DNA from: Oscillospiraceae bacterium
Lineage (GTDB): Bacteria; Bacillota; Clostridia; Oscillospirales; CAG-272
DNA length: 64,000 nucleotides
Assembly (NCBI GenBank): GCA_015065385.1
Contig: SVQK01000040.1
Location: 41,731-105,730 of the forward strand
Direction of reading: 5' to 3'
Part shown: positions 33,705 to 42,194 of the stretch, one piece after another
Layout of the letters: each line of letters begins with the position of its first letter
Numbering within the stretch: the stretch's first letter is position 1
Program-made: the position numbers and the translations under genes
The notes under the pieces: generated by a model
Seen by the model: the letters and a program-made list of their open reading frames with translations, nothing else
The model's database searches: none
Told to the model about the DNA's origin: nothing

Positions 33705-35869
33705 ACGCCCTCCTTTGATTTGTATTCCAGACAGAGCATCGTCAAATCGTCGAACTGCTCCGCGTCCTTCACAAAACTGTCCACTGCCCTGCGGACGTTT
33801 TGCAGCATCCGCTCCGGCGCGGCGTCCGGGTCGCTGTTCAAGGCGTCCAGCATCCGATCCGTTCCGAAGAGCTCGTTTTCCGCGTTCGTCGCCTCCGGTA
33901 CGCCGTCCGTGTACAGGAACAGCTTCGCGCCGGGTTTCAGCGTCAGCTCATACTGCTTGTATTTCGGTCCCACCATGCCGCCGATGACGAAGCCGTGCCG
34001 ATCCCTGTAGAGTTCAAATTGTCCGTCCGGCTGGCGGATGACCGGATACTCGTGTCCCGCGTTCGCCGCCGTCAGCTTTCCGGTCGAGATCTCAAGGATC
34101 CCGAGCCACACGGTCACGAACATATCCTCCCGGTTGTTCGAACAGATCAGAGCGTTGGTGTCGGTCAGAATCTGCGCCGGGGACTTGCCGGTCATGGCGT
34201 ACTGGCTGAGGATGATCTTCGACGCCATCATGAAGAGCGCGGCAGGAACGCCCTTGCCGGATACGTCCGCCATCACCATGCAGAGGTGGTCGTCGTCGAT
34301 GAGGAAGAAATCGTAAAAGTCTCCGCCGACCTCGCGCGCGGGATCCATGGACGCATAAATGTCGAATTCGGGTTTCCCGGGGAATGCCGGATAGATGTTC
34401 GGGAGCATATCCGCTTGAATCCGCGTAGCCAGCGCAAGCTCGGTGCCGATGCGCTCCTTTTCGGCGGTGATCTCGGTGATCTGCGCGATGTATTCCCGGG
34501 TTTTTGCGGAGAGAGAGGCGAAGGACTCCGCGAGGATCTGGATCTCGTCGTCCGTGCGGTAGACGTCCTCCATTTCGAAGGCGGTGTCACTGCCGTTCAG
34601 GCTATTGATGCGCTTCGTCATGTGCTCGAGCGGCTTTACGATGCGCGACGCGACCGCAAGAGCCCCGCCGATCGCAAGAGTCACAATCACGAGTGTCAGG
34701 ATGAGGAAAGTCTGCGCGGAGTGCGCCGCGCTGTCCCGGTAAACCGCGAGGGATTCGGCATTGATTTCATCGTAGTTTTTCAGCATGGCGGCGGTAGGTT
34801 CGCGGGTGATTTCCCGTTCAACCGCCGAGAGGACCGCCCATCCGACCGTGGTCATAGGCGCGCCGGTCATATAGTAGTCTGCCCCGTCCACCGTGATCAA
34901 TTCGAGCCCGGTATTTCCGGTCAGAGCCTCGCCGATAAACCGGGCCAGATCCGCGTTTTCGCTCTTTCTGAGATCGGGCGCGTTCGCGGACAGCTCCGGC
35001 TTGAAGGTTCCCTCTTTGTTCGGGGAGAACAGCACCTGCCCTTTTTCGCTGATCACGCAGACAAATCCTCCGTTTGTCGCGGTGTTCTCGACATAATCGC
35101 GGACGGATGTGAGGAAAATATCCGCGCCGACCACGGCGACGAGCTTTCCGTCCTTGTAAACGGGAGCCGCGCAGACCAGCCCCGCGATATCCGTAAAGGC
35201 GTCCGATTCCACGCCGGTGAAAATCAGCTCTCCGGCATCCACGGCCTGATGATACCACGGGCGGGAGGTCACCTCGAAATCATAGACCACGCCGTTTTCG
35301 TCGAAATACGCGCCTGCCCTGTCGTCCACGAAGAGGATATTCCCGTCGGGCGTCGCCACGAAGCAGGAGGACAGCTTGTCCGAGCTCTCGAACATGGAGA
35401 GCATGACCTCGCTCATGTTGGCCACCAGTCCCAGGGCTTCGGACTGGGACGGATCGACGCCCTTCTCATGCTGGACCTGAACGGAAGCAACCCCGTCGTT
35501 CGCCCGGTCGGGAGGATAGAACGGATGCGCGGAAAAGTTTTCGGCGTGCGCAAACAGTTCTTCGGCAAATTCCCGCAGCGTCAGCACGTCCGTTTTGACG
35601 TCGGCGAACAGATCGGAGGCGATGTAAGCCTGTAAGGCCGTGGTTTTCGTCAGGGAGGCTTCGAGCACCGCCTCCATCGTCGCCTCGGACACCGCCGTGA
35701 TGGACGCCTGCTGTTCGAGGCCCGCCTCTTCGACAACGCGCGCCAGATTCTTCTGCTGATAGACGCTGACGGCAACGAACGCTCCGACGAGCGCGGCGAT
35801 GAAAATGAGCATCAGATTGAAGATCTTCTGCTCCAAGCCTCCTATTTTCAGTCCGCGAATGATTTTCAT
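33701..35869 (-). CDS. Membrane-bound SpoIIE-type (PPM) phosphatase with dCache-like sensor
   Basis: A 722-residue protein. TM1 (~18-38) is followed by an extracytoplasmic dCache-like sensor (~40-370, with RPWYHQAVDAGE and VVGADIFLTSVRDYV), TM2 (~385-405), a HAMP-like linker (~408-465), a coiled segment, and a PP2C/SpoIIE phosphatase (~500-718) with AREVGGDFYDFF, ADVSGKGVPAALFM, GHEYPVI and DDLTMLCL. The metal-binding Asp residues are present. It probably senses a small ligand outside and dephosphorylates the STAS antagonist (RsbU-like). It is the first gene of the module and is coupled to the RsbW-type gene. Confidence 0.9.
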   Translation of the reverse strand: MKIIRGLKIGGLEQKIFNLMLIFIAALVGAFVAVSVYQQKNLARVVEEAGLEQQASITAVSEATMEAVLEASLTKTTALQAYIASDLFADVKTDVLTLREFAEELFAHAENFSAHPFYPPDRANDGVASVQVQHEKGVDPSQSEALGLVANMSEVMLSMFESSDKLSSCFVATPDGNILFVDDRAGAYFDENGVVYDFEVTSRPWYHQAVDAGELIFTGVESDAFTDIAGLVCAAPVYKDGKLVAVVGADIFLTSVRDYVENTATNGGFVCVISEKGQVLFSPNKEGTFKPELSANAPDLRKSENADLARFIGEALTGNTGLELITVDGADYYMTGAPMTTVGWAVLSAVEREITREPTAAMLKNYDEINAESLAVYRDSAAHSAQTFLILTLVIVTLAIGGALAVASRIVKPLEHMTKRINSLNGSDTAFEMEDVYRTDDEIQILAESFASLSAKTREYIAQITEITAEKERIGTELALATRIQADMLPNIYPAFPGKPEFDIYASMDPAREVGGDFYDFFLIDDDHLCMVMADVSGKGVPAALFMMASKIILSQYAMTGKSPAQILTDTNALICSNNREDMFVTVWLGILEISTGKLTAANAGHEYPVIRQPDGQFELYRDRHGFVIGGMVGPKYKQYELTLKPGAKLFLYTDGVPEATNAENELFGTDRMLDALNSDPDAAPERMLQNVRRAVDSFVKDAEQFDDLTMLCLEYKSKEGV

Positions 35870-35997
35870 GAACCCTCACATTTGTTTCGATATCGATACA
35901 TTCGATCCCCGGTTCGAGGATCACGATTCTTCCCTGTCCGCAGGGAGCGGGAAGAAGGAACCGGCTCTCGGCGGTCCCCGTGCGCACGTTAATTTTT

Positions 35998-36025
35998 ATT
36001 GTACCATATTTTCGTTCAATTTCAA
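35998..36025 (-). promoter_or_regulatory. Candidate promoter for the SpoIIE-type phosphatase
   Basis: Minus strand TTGAAA (36020-36025), 16 bp, TACAAT (35998-36003). It sits in the AT-rich part of the 362-bp gap 35870-36231; the rest of that gap holds the terminator listed next and nothing else recognisable. Confidence 0.5.
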
Positions 36026-36088
36026 ATAGGTTTCTTTGAAGTATTCCGAGTTTTTTGCGTCTTTTTTCGCCAAAAGATCTGAACTCGC

Positions 36089-36140
36089 AAAAAAGCTGTG
36101 CCGTCCGGAGAGGATCGTGTTCCTCCCTGAGAGACGGCAC
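36089..36140 (-). terminator. Intrinsic terminator of the URO-D/SBP/glycosidase operon
   Basis: GTGCCGTC (36098-36105) pairs with GACGGCAC (36133-36140). On the minus strand a six-T run follows the hairpin. It ends the transcript that includes the gene stopping at 36232. Confidence 0.75.
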
Positions 36141-36231
36141 AACCGTGCTGTTCTGTTTTTCGGCGTCCGGGCCGGGGGCAGACGGGATGCAGTCCGAGCG
36201 TCAGGACGGGTTCCGTCCTTTCATGCGGTTC

Positions 36232-37140
36232 TCATTTCCTGGGCGCGATCCGTCCTTCGGCGTACCCGATGAACTCCGCTCCGCCCCGGCGTCCGTTGTA
36301 CCAGAGGCGGTAGGATCCGTCGTCCGCTCTCACCGCCGTGGGCTTGTAGCAGGAATCCGCGTCCCATGTATCGGGCGTCGGCGTCACGAGGGGATTCTCC
36401 GGCACGCGCTGCCATCCGGTGATCCCGTCCTTCGAGCGGGCGGCGCAGACACAGGCGGTATTGATGTCGCGGTATCCGATGTAGAACATGAGATATCCGC
36501 CGTCGTCCTCTTTCAGAACGTCGCACGCGCCGATCCGCTCCTGCTCGTATTCCTTTTCGGGGTTTGCTTCGAAGATGGGATTGCCCTCGTACTTGGTCCA
36601 GCGGATCCCGTCGTCGGATTCGGCGTAGCAGATCACGTTCGGCTCATAGGTTTCCCCGGCGGCGTACCACATGCGGTATTTCCCGTTCTCGAACATCACG
36701 AAGGGATTCATGACGGACTCCTTCTCAAAGTCCGCTTCGGGGACGAGAATGGGATCCTTCAAAAACCGCTCGAAATGGATCCCGTCGTCGGAGCGGGCGA
36801 TGCCGATCCAGGATTTGCCATGGTCACCATCCCACAACTGTCCGGTGTACCACATCAGCCAGCCGTCGCCGGAAGGATCCGGCATCACGCAGTGTCGGTT
36901 GACAAGCTGTTCCCATCCTGAGGCCGGGTTGCATTCGAGGGTTACTGCCGGCTCCTCCCAATGGATCCCGTCGTTGGAAAAGGTAACCGCCAGGGCAGCC
37001 TTTGGCCGCCAGGAGAAGTCCATGCGGTACCGACCTTCCGGAGTCATCTTAACATAAGCGTCGAACACCGTCCCTGTATTTTCATCGCCAAAAACAGGAG
37101 ATCCTGCGAATTTCTGAAATGATCCCATAGTCGTACTCAT
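36232..37140 (-). CDS. Five-bladed beta-propeller glycosidase-like protein (GH43/GH130 clan type)
   Basis: A 302-residue cytoplasmic protein. It shows repeated propeller blade motifs: SNDGIHWEEPAV, ARSDDGIHFERF, AESDDGIRWTKYEGNP and ARSKDGITGWQRV, each followed by a PxxxP-like turn. WLMWYTG, YRMWYAAG, LMFYIGY and YRLWYNG strands come between. This is the layout of GH43/GH32/GH130-like enzymes; the catalytic acids cannot be placed with confidence, so the family is not fixed. It is the last gene of an operon with a solute-binding lipoprotein 27 bp upstream and two URO-D proteins, and it is followed by a terminator. Confidence 0.75.
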   Translation of the reverse strand: MSTTMGSFQKFAGSPVFGDENTGTVFDAYVKMTPEGRYRMDFSWRPKAALAVTFSNDGIHWEEPAVTLECNPASGWEQLVNRHCVMPDPSGDGWLMWYTGQLWDGDHGKSWIGIARSDDGIHFERFLKDPILVPEADFEKESVMNPFVMFENGKYRMWYAAGETYEPNVICYAESDDGIRWTKYEGNPIFEANPEKEYEQERIGACDVLKEDDGGYLMFYIGYRDINTACVCAARSKDGITGWQRVPENPLVTPTPDTWDADSCYKPTAVRADDGSYRLWYNGRRGGAEFIGYAEGRIAPRK

Positions 37141-37167
37141 TGTATCGGCCCTTTCTGGTGTATAGGA

Positions 37168-38655
37168 TTATTGATATTTCTTGATGAGCCTTTCGATTCC
37201 CTTTTGAGCGACTTTTTTGGCCGATTCAATGGAGGAAGCGAGAATATCGCTGGATTTGTTGGCGAGTACTTTTTCATAAATCCCGCTCATACCAAGGAAA
37301 TTGTAAACAAGTTCCATGTCCATGATCCTGGAAGAACGAATAATGTTCAACATTTCAACAGAATCAGGGTCGCGCATGGCTTTTCCGGCCAGGATAACGT
37401 CATAGTAGGTTTGTGATGTGGAATAATACGCATCCGCATTCATTGCCTCGAGCATCGCGCCGGTAAACTCCGTCGTCTCGGAATTCCTCGGGATAATCAT
37501 AACGCTCGCCCAGTAAGTACTGAAGGGATGATAGAATCTGTCCTGGGTTTCCGTGTACTTTGGAAGCGGAAGAAGCCCGATGTCTGTGTCCAGATCCCGG
37601 AAAATGATGATTTCTTCAATACCGTTTACCAGGAACAAGGATCCGCCCCACCGGAAGTTATCGCGCAGTCCTTTGTCCCAGATATCGTCAACCTTCCCGG
37701 TAAGATCGGTTGCTTTTAGATAATTGCCGCTGGTCATGATGGAGCAGATCTTCTCTGCGGCGTTGTAGAATTCCTCGGTGATATTGAGCTGTGGAAAACC
37801 GTCTTCGTCTTTTGAATAGAGAAAGATTCCGGAGGAAATCATATGAAGGTTGAACCCATAGGTGGTGCCGGATATACCGTATCGGTCATGATGATCCCAT
37901 TCGCCGTTCCCATCCAGATCGGTGGTTACGTTCTGCGCGATGGAATACATATTGTCCAGAGTCCATTTGCTCTCCCGTACCATATTGTACGGATCGACTT
38001 GATAATCCTTTGCCAGATCTTTATTGAAAGTAACGCCGTAGGTGTGAGAATCCGTCCATGTGTTTGTGGAACCAATTACAGCATACAGTTGTCTGCCAAT
38101 TTCCATGGACTCGGCCACCGCACCATCCCACCATGGTTTTGATAGATCAATATAGGGAATGTCGTGGATATTCGCGGTGTAACCGCCCTGCATCAGATTT
38201 ATAACATCCACAAAGCCCGGTACTACAACGTCCCAGTTCTGTTCCCCAGCTGTGTAAGAGTTTGTATAGGCAGAGCCAACACTTTCCTCAGTGTCACTTA
38301 TGATATCGATTTCCCACTTCTCCTCCAGACGCTGGGTACGCTCATAAGTGGCATCATTCATGGCTTCGCCGTTCATTTCATCGACAGCGATTTCTGAATA
38401 ATATCGAACCACGGGATTATTCACCGGGCGGGACAGGAATCGGAAAGCCTGTCCGCTGTAGGTCTTGTCCGGAATGTCGGGGAGCAGCCGCGCCTCGGTT
38501 TCGGGAGCCTCGGTTTCCGGCGCAGTGATCTCGGCTGTTCCTTGTGCCGGTGCTGAATCCGACGCGGGGGTGTCGGTGTTTTCTGTCGTTCTGCCGCATG
38601 CCCCCGACAAAAGCAGCATGGCAAAAACCAACAGAACGGAAAGCATTCTTTTCAT
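37168..38655 (-). CDS. Extracellular solute-binding lipoprotein (paralogue 6 of 6)
   Basis: A 495-residue lipoprotein with lipobox LLSGAC and a Thr/Glu-rich linker. It has KPWWDGAV, the calcium loop DLDGNGEWDHHD, and YYDVILAGKAMRDPDS near the C-terminus, so it belongs to the same family as the five in region 1. AAGGAGG precedes the ATG. The coding sequence is visibly more AT-rich than the genes on either side, like the URO-D gene upstream, which hints at a different history. It probably binds the substrate whose breakdown is handled by the propeller protein downstream. Confidence 0.85.
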   Translation of the reverse strand: MKRMLSVLLVFAMLLLSGACGRTTENTDTPASDSAPAQGTAEITAPETEAPETEARLLPDIPDKTYSGQAFRFLSRPVNNPVVRYYSEIAVDEMNGEAMNDATYERTQRLEEKWEIDIISDTEESVGSAYTNSYTAGEQNWDVVVPGFVDVINLMQGGYTANIHDIPYIDLSKPWWDGAVAESMEIGRQLYAVIGSTNTWTDSHTYGVTFNKDLAKDYQVDPYNMVRESKWTLDNMYSIAQNVTTDLDGNGEWDHHDRYGISGTTYGFNLHMISSGIFLYSKDEDGFPQLNITEEFYNAAEKICSIMTSGNYLKATDLTGKVDDIWDKGLRDNFRWGGSLFLVNGIEEIIIFRDLDTDIGLLPLPKYTETQDRFYHPFSTYWASVMIIPRNSETTEFTGAMLEAMNADAYYSTSQTYYDVILAGKAMRDPDSVEMLNIIRSSRIMDMELVYNFLGMSGIYEKVLANKSSDILASSIESAKKVAQKGIERLIKKYQ

Positions 38656-38753
38656 GTTCAGCCTCCTTGAAATGGTAATATTTCGGATATGTATGCTTTA
38701 CAGTCCGTTCAGAGAATAAACAAATACAAGTATTTCACTTTTCTTGAAAATCA

Positions 38754-39968
38754 TCAATACATCCGTGCGTCTTTGTAAGCATCCAACAGCGCTTTCAAGT
38801 GGTGATCCGGTAAATAAGCCGGAAGATTGTGAACACCGGAGAAAATGTAGTTCCCTCCTTCGGCTAATATCCTGATATTGTCATATACGATTTTATATAC
38901 CTCTTCATAGGACGCTTCGGCAGGCACAGACTGTGAATCATACGCCCCGCCCCAAAAGACAACGTCCTTGCCATACCGTTCCTTCAAAAGCGCCGGATTC
39001 ATATTGGCCGCGGAGGTCTGCACCGGATTCAGCACTTCCATGCCGCACTCGATCAGATCCCCCAGGATTTCTTCAATGGAGCCGCAGGAATGGAAATTGA
39101 TCTTCATACTGGTTCTCTGTTTCCAGCCTTGGAACAACTTTTTGTATGCCGGCTTGTAAATCTCACGCCACAGAGGCGCGCCGACCGTTACGCCGCGATT
39201 GTCTCCGATATCCTGTACCATAGACGCCATGTCCACATACTTTCCGATAGCCTGATCCAGTAGCGTGACCTGTTCCAGTGCCGCGTCCACATAATGATCA
39301 AGAATCTCCTTCATGATATCGGGTTCTTCCATCATCAGAATCATGTGTCCCGCAAACCCGCCCGGCTGTACCTGCAGATTTGTCACCCATTCTCCCAGTG
39401 AAAGCGAGAACTCTGTCTCTTCATACAGCCGCTTGACGGTATTTTCCAGATTCCTCAGCAGCCTTTCATCCAATGTCCCTCTCGGACGGTAACGGTCAGG
39501 GTCGGGTATTTGAAAATCCGCCATCAGATCCGTGAATTCCGGATGCTCAAAATAATAGCTGTTGGGTGTACAGACAGCGCCGCCGTTCCACATATGACTC
39601 AGCCAGGTCAGACTGCCATCCTCGTTTTTCCGGAAATTGACACTCGTCGGAACGGAAAAGGTTCTTCCCCACAGCTCCGCTTCTTTCCACTGGTCTTCAA
39701 TATCTCCCCTGTATTCGCTTTCACAGAACTTATGAGAAGCGAGCAGCAAAATATCTCCGTCGATAGCACGCAGGACCGGTTCTTCAAAAATGGCGATACA
39801 CATGCAGGAATCTACTTTGGGCGGCTTTCTCTCCACACCCATCATTTTCTGGAGATTATCGTATGTCAGAACGTGTAAACTGGAGGTTTCACATCCTCCA
39901 AGACCGTTTGGAACCCGGTCGGGAATCCGATGGTTCAGGACTGCGCGTACCCGTTCCCTGGATGTCAT
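38754..39968 (-). CDS. URO-D family protein 1 (methyltransferase-like)
   Basis: A 404-residue TIM-barrel protein of the uroporphyrinogen-decarboxylase superfamily: TSRERVRAVLNHRIPDRVP at the N-terminus, MKINFHSCGSIEEILGDLI in the middle, FWGGAYDSQ near residue 340. The family contains corrinoid-dependent methyltransferases such as MtaA as well as true URO-D; a heme role is unlikely here because no heme genes are near. The start is ATG 39968 with AGGAGG 6 nt upstream; an in-frame GTG at 39983 lies within that site. No corrinoid-binding protein gene is present. Codon use is more AT-rich than neighbours. Confidence 0.82.
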   Translation of the reverse strand: MTSRERVRAVLNHRIPDRVPNGLGGCETSSLHVLTYDNLQKMMGVERKPPKVDSCMCIAIFEEPVLRAIDGDILLLASHKFCESEYRGDIEDQWKEAELWGRTFSVPTSVNFRKNEDGSLTWLSHMWNGGAVCTPNSYYFEHPEFTDLMADFQIPDPDRYRPRGTLDERLLRNLENTVKRLYEETEFSLSLGEWVTNLQVQPGGFAGHMILMMEEPDIMKEILDHYVDAALEQVTLLDQAIGKYVDMASMVQDIGDNRGVTVGAPLWREIYKPAYKKLFQGWKQRTSMKINFHSCGSIEEILGDLIECGMEVLNPVQTSAANMNPALLKERYGKDVVFWGGAYDSQSVPAEASYEEVYKIVYDNIRILAEGGNYIFSGVHNLPAYLPDHHLKALLDAYKDARMY

Positions 39969-39988
39969 GTTTTCCCTCCTCACTTTTT

Positions 39989-40984
39989 TTACAGCTCGTT
40001 CGCGCTATCGACCAGCGCGCAGATATTTTCGAGCGGCACGTCGGACTGAATGCCCTGCGCGGCGGCGATGATATATCCGCCGTTCTCCGCCATTCTGGCC
40101 GTCACCTCTCTTGTCTCGCGCCGCACCTCCTCCGTCGTGCCGTACGGCAGGGTGCGCTGGGTGCTGATCCCGCCCCAGAAGGTCAGCGTATCACCGAAGT
40201 CCCGTTTCAGTTCGTAAATGTTCATGCACTCCGGCTGGACCGGGTTGAGCACGTTCGCCCCCATCTCGCAGAGGTCGGGCAGGACCTTTCGGATATCGCC
40301 GCAGGAGTGGACCCAGACGTCGAGTCCCGCGCCGTGAATCAGATCGTATTCCCTCTTTGCGCCGGGCTTCAGCATGGTCCGCCAGGTCGTCGGCGACATC
40401 AGAAGATCGCGCTGGGATCCCCAGTCGTTCCCGAGAAGGACGCCGTCCAGCCCGGGGGTTTTCACGATCTCTTTCAGGAGGGAGAGATTTTTCTCCGTGA
40501 TAAAATCAAGCAGCCTCTGCGAGAATTCCGGATCCGCGGCCATATCCGCGAGGAAGAATTCGAGTCCGCGGGAAAAATAGGCTTTCTCGAAGTCGCTCGT
40601 CCAGACTTCGGCGAGGATATACGCGTCGGTCGTTTCCCTGAGATTGCGGACGCATTCGGCGAAGACCTCGAGGCTTCCGAAATCCCTCGCCTCCGGGATG
40701 AAGTCGGGGGTGTCCTCCGTTTTGTATTCCGGAGGAAGGTCCTTCCAGTCCCACCAAGGGAAGTTTTCGAGGAAACAGACGTGATTCCCCATGCTGAAAT
40801 ACAGGGCGTTGCGGTAATCGATCCTTCCCTCTTCGAGAAGCCGTTTCATGTCCGCTCTTCCGTACCGTTCGAAGAGGGGCTCCCCGTATTTGTTCAGACC
40901 GTCGGGAGCCAGATGGAAGAAGGTCGGGACCTTGTCCGGCGTTCTGTGGGCTATGGCGGATTTGACCCGCTCCCGTTTTGTCAT
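39989..40984 (-). CDS. URO-D family protein 2 (methyltransferase-like)
   Basis: A 331-residue paralogue of the next gene downstream. It has the N-terminal TKRERVKSAIAHRTPDKVP, VWVHSCGDIRKVLPDLCEMG with the likely zinc His-Cys pair, and LTFWGGISTQRTLPYG. It is GC-rich like the rest of the window, unlike its partner, so the two are old paralogues or came from different sources. It leads the operon, with a 20-bp gap to the next start and GGGGAGGAA before its ATG, and is divergent from the AraC regulator. Methyl transfer to or from a sugar-derived compound is possible but unproven. Confidence 0.82.
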   Translation of the reverse strand: MTKRERVKSAIAHRTPDKVPTFFHLAPDGLNKYGEPLFERYGRADMKRLLEEGRIDYRNALYFSMGNHVCFLENFPWWDWKDLPPEYKTEDTPDFIPEARDFGSLEVFAECVRNLRETTDAYILAEVWTSDFEKAYFSRGLEFFLADMAADPEFSQRLLDFITEKNLSLLKEIVKTPGLDGVLLGNDWGSQRDLLMSPTTWRTMLKPGAKREYDLIHGAGLDVWVHSCGDIRKVLPDLCEMGANVLNPVQPECMNIYELKRDFGDTLTFWGGISTQRTLPYGTTEEVRRETREVTARMAENGGYIIAAAQGIQSDVPLENICALVDSANEL

Positions 40985-41028
40985 TGTGTTCCTCCCCGCT
41001 CCGGGACGAGCTTTTTTCCCGTTCCGTC

Positions 41029-41057
41029 TTGCTCTTTGTCTGAAAGCATGGTATAAT
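41029..41057 (+). promoter_or_regulatory. Sigma-A promoter for the AraC-type regulator
   Basis: TTGCTC (41029-41034), 17-bp spacer, TATAAT (41052-41057). It gives a leader of about 120 nt before the TTG start at 41189. Confidence 0.65.
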
Positions 41058-41124
41058 CAAGATGGATGGAACTAATGCGCAAGAACTCGTTGATCCTATC
41101 CCCTGTTTTTGTGTATTATATCAA

Positions 41125-41168
41125 ATTCCAAAAGGATTTGGAATAGCTTTTTATCCAAACTTTTTTGG
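41125..41168 (+). promoter_or_regulatory. Structured leader upstream of the AraC-type gene (possible attenuator)
   Basis: ATTCCAAA (41125-41132) and TTTGGAAT (41137-41144) form a perfect 8-bp stem with a 4-nt loop. The second arm can instead pair with TCCAAA (41154-41159), which can in turn pair with TTTGG (41164-41168). T-rich tracts lie after the first hairpin and after the third element. Alternate pairings are the mark of attenuators, but a simple operator dyad is also possible. Confidence 0.4.
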
Positions 41169-41188
41169 TTTTTCGTCCGGAGGTTGAT

Positions 41189-42085
41189 TTGAAGAGCGAA
41201 AACGTCAGAGATCCTCTCTACCCTCACGCTGAAGCGGATAACTGTTTGTATTTCCGAAGAAATCGCGATGTTCTGCTCGGCCCGCTTTCCGATCTGCTTT
41301 TCCATATGACGTACGCGGGGCATTATATCTGCGGGAGCCATTATCACATCAAGCGGGAGCGTTTTCCGTCCGCGCTCCTGCTCCTCACGCTGTCCGGCAC
41401 GGGCGAGCTCCGATACCGGGACGGCGTCTATCCACTCGAACGCGGCGCCTGTATGCTGATCGACACCCGGGAGCGCCATGAATTCTATCCGCTGGCCGAA
41501 GGATGGGAATTCAAGTATCTTCATTTCTGGGGCGGAGGTACGCCGGGCTATCTCGCCTACATGGGACAGAACGCCGGTCCCGTCCAGACGCTCGACGAGG
41601 GGGAAATCCGACGCGCGGAAGCGGTGCTCGACCGGATCTTGGACGAAACGGAGAAAGAGGCGATCGGCGATTACCCGGCTCTTTCCTGCGAAATCTATTC
41701 GCTGCTCACGCTTCTGATGAGCCACGGCCACAAGAACACGGACAGGCGGGAGCCCGAGTCCGGTCAGATCATCCTCCGCGCCGTCGAATTCATCCGGCAC
41801 AATTACGAACGCAGGATCAGCACGGAGGACATCGCCCGCGCGGTCAGTCTGTCGCGGACAAATCTCTTCGAGCACTTCCGGAAGGTCTACGGGATCCCGC
41901 CGCACGAATACCTGACGCAGTACCGTCTGTCCGTTGCGAAGAACATGCTGACGGGCACTTCCCTCTCCGTCACGGAAATCGCCGCGCAGACGGGATTCCG
42001 GGATATCTACTCCTTCTCCCGCCGGTTCAAGGATCGGTGCGGGGTTTCGCCGCTGGAATTCAGAAGCCAGACCCGGCAGCGGTGA
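41189..42085 (+). CDS. AraC-family transcriptional regulator
   Basis: A 298-residue regulator. The N-terminal ~160 residues form a cupin-type sugar-sensing domain (GTGELRYRDGVYPLERGACMLI). The C-terminal ~100 residues hold the double helix-turn-helix: RRISTEDIARAVSLSRTNLFEHFRK and SVTEIAAQTGFRDIYSFSRRFK. The start is taken as TTG 41189, which follows GGAGG by 5 nt; a TTG at 41165 lacks a site. It is divergent from the URO-D/SBP/propeller operon, the usual place for an AraC activator of that operon, induced by the solute or its breakdown product. A strong terminator follows. Confidence 0.88.
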   Translation: MKSENVRDPLYPHAEADNCLYFRRNRDVLLGPLSDLLFHMTYAGHYICGSHYHIKRERFPSALLLLTLSGTGELRYRDGVYPLERGACMLIDTRERHEFYPLAEGWEFKYLHFWGGGTPGYLAYMGQNAGPVQTLDEGEIRRAEAVLDRILDETEKEAIGDYPALSCEIYSLLTLLMSHGHKNTDRREPESGQIILRAVEFIRHNYERRISTEDIARAVSLSRTNLFEHFRKVYGIPPHEYLTQYRLSVAKNMLTGTSLSVTEIAAQTGFRDIYSFSRRFKDRCGVSPLEFRSQTRQR

Positions 42086-42102
42086 AGCTCCATAAACAGC
42101 GC

Positions 42103-42145
42103 AACCGGACAGCACGATTCACGCTCACGCTGTCCGGTTCGATTG
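42103..42145 (+). terminator. Intrinsic terminator of the AraC-type gene
   Basis: AACCGGACAGC (42103-42113) and GCTGTCCGGTT (42129-42139) form an 11-bp perfect stem, with GATTGTTT following. Confidence 0.8.
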
Positions 42146-42194
42146 TTTATTCAGAATGGTTTATGCAAATCAGGCCCATGGGTTACGGGGATCG

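Noticed and set aside
33800..35635. 611-codon open frame antisense to the phosphatase gene
   Set aside because: Shadow; the minus strand carries intact sensor and phosphatase motifs.
38754..40984. Heme-biosynthesis uroporphyrinogen decarboxylases
   Set aside because: Two divergent copies in a sugar-type operon, no other heme genes, and the family includes methyltransferases; a heme role is not supported.
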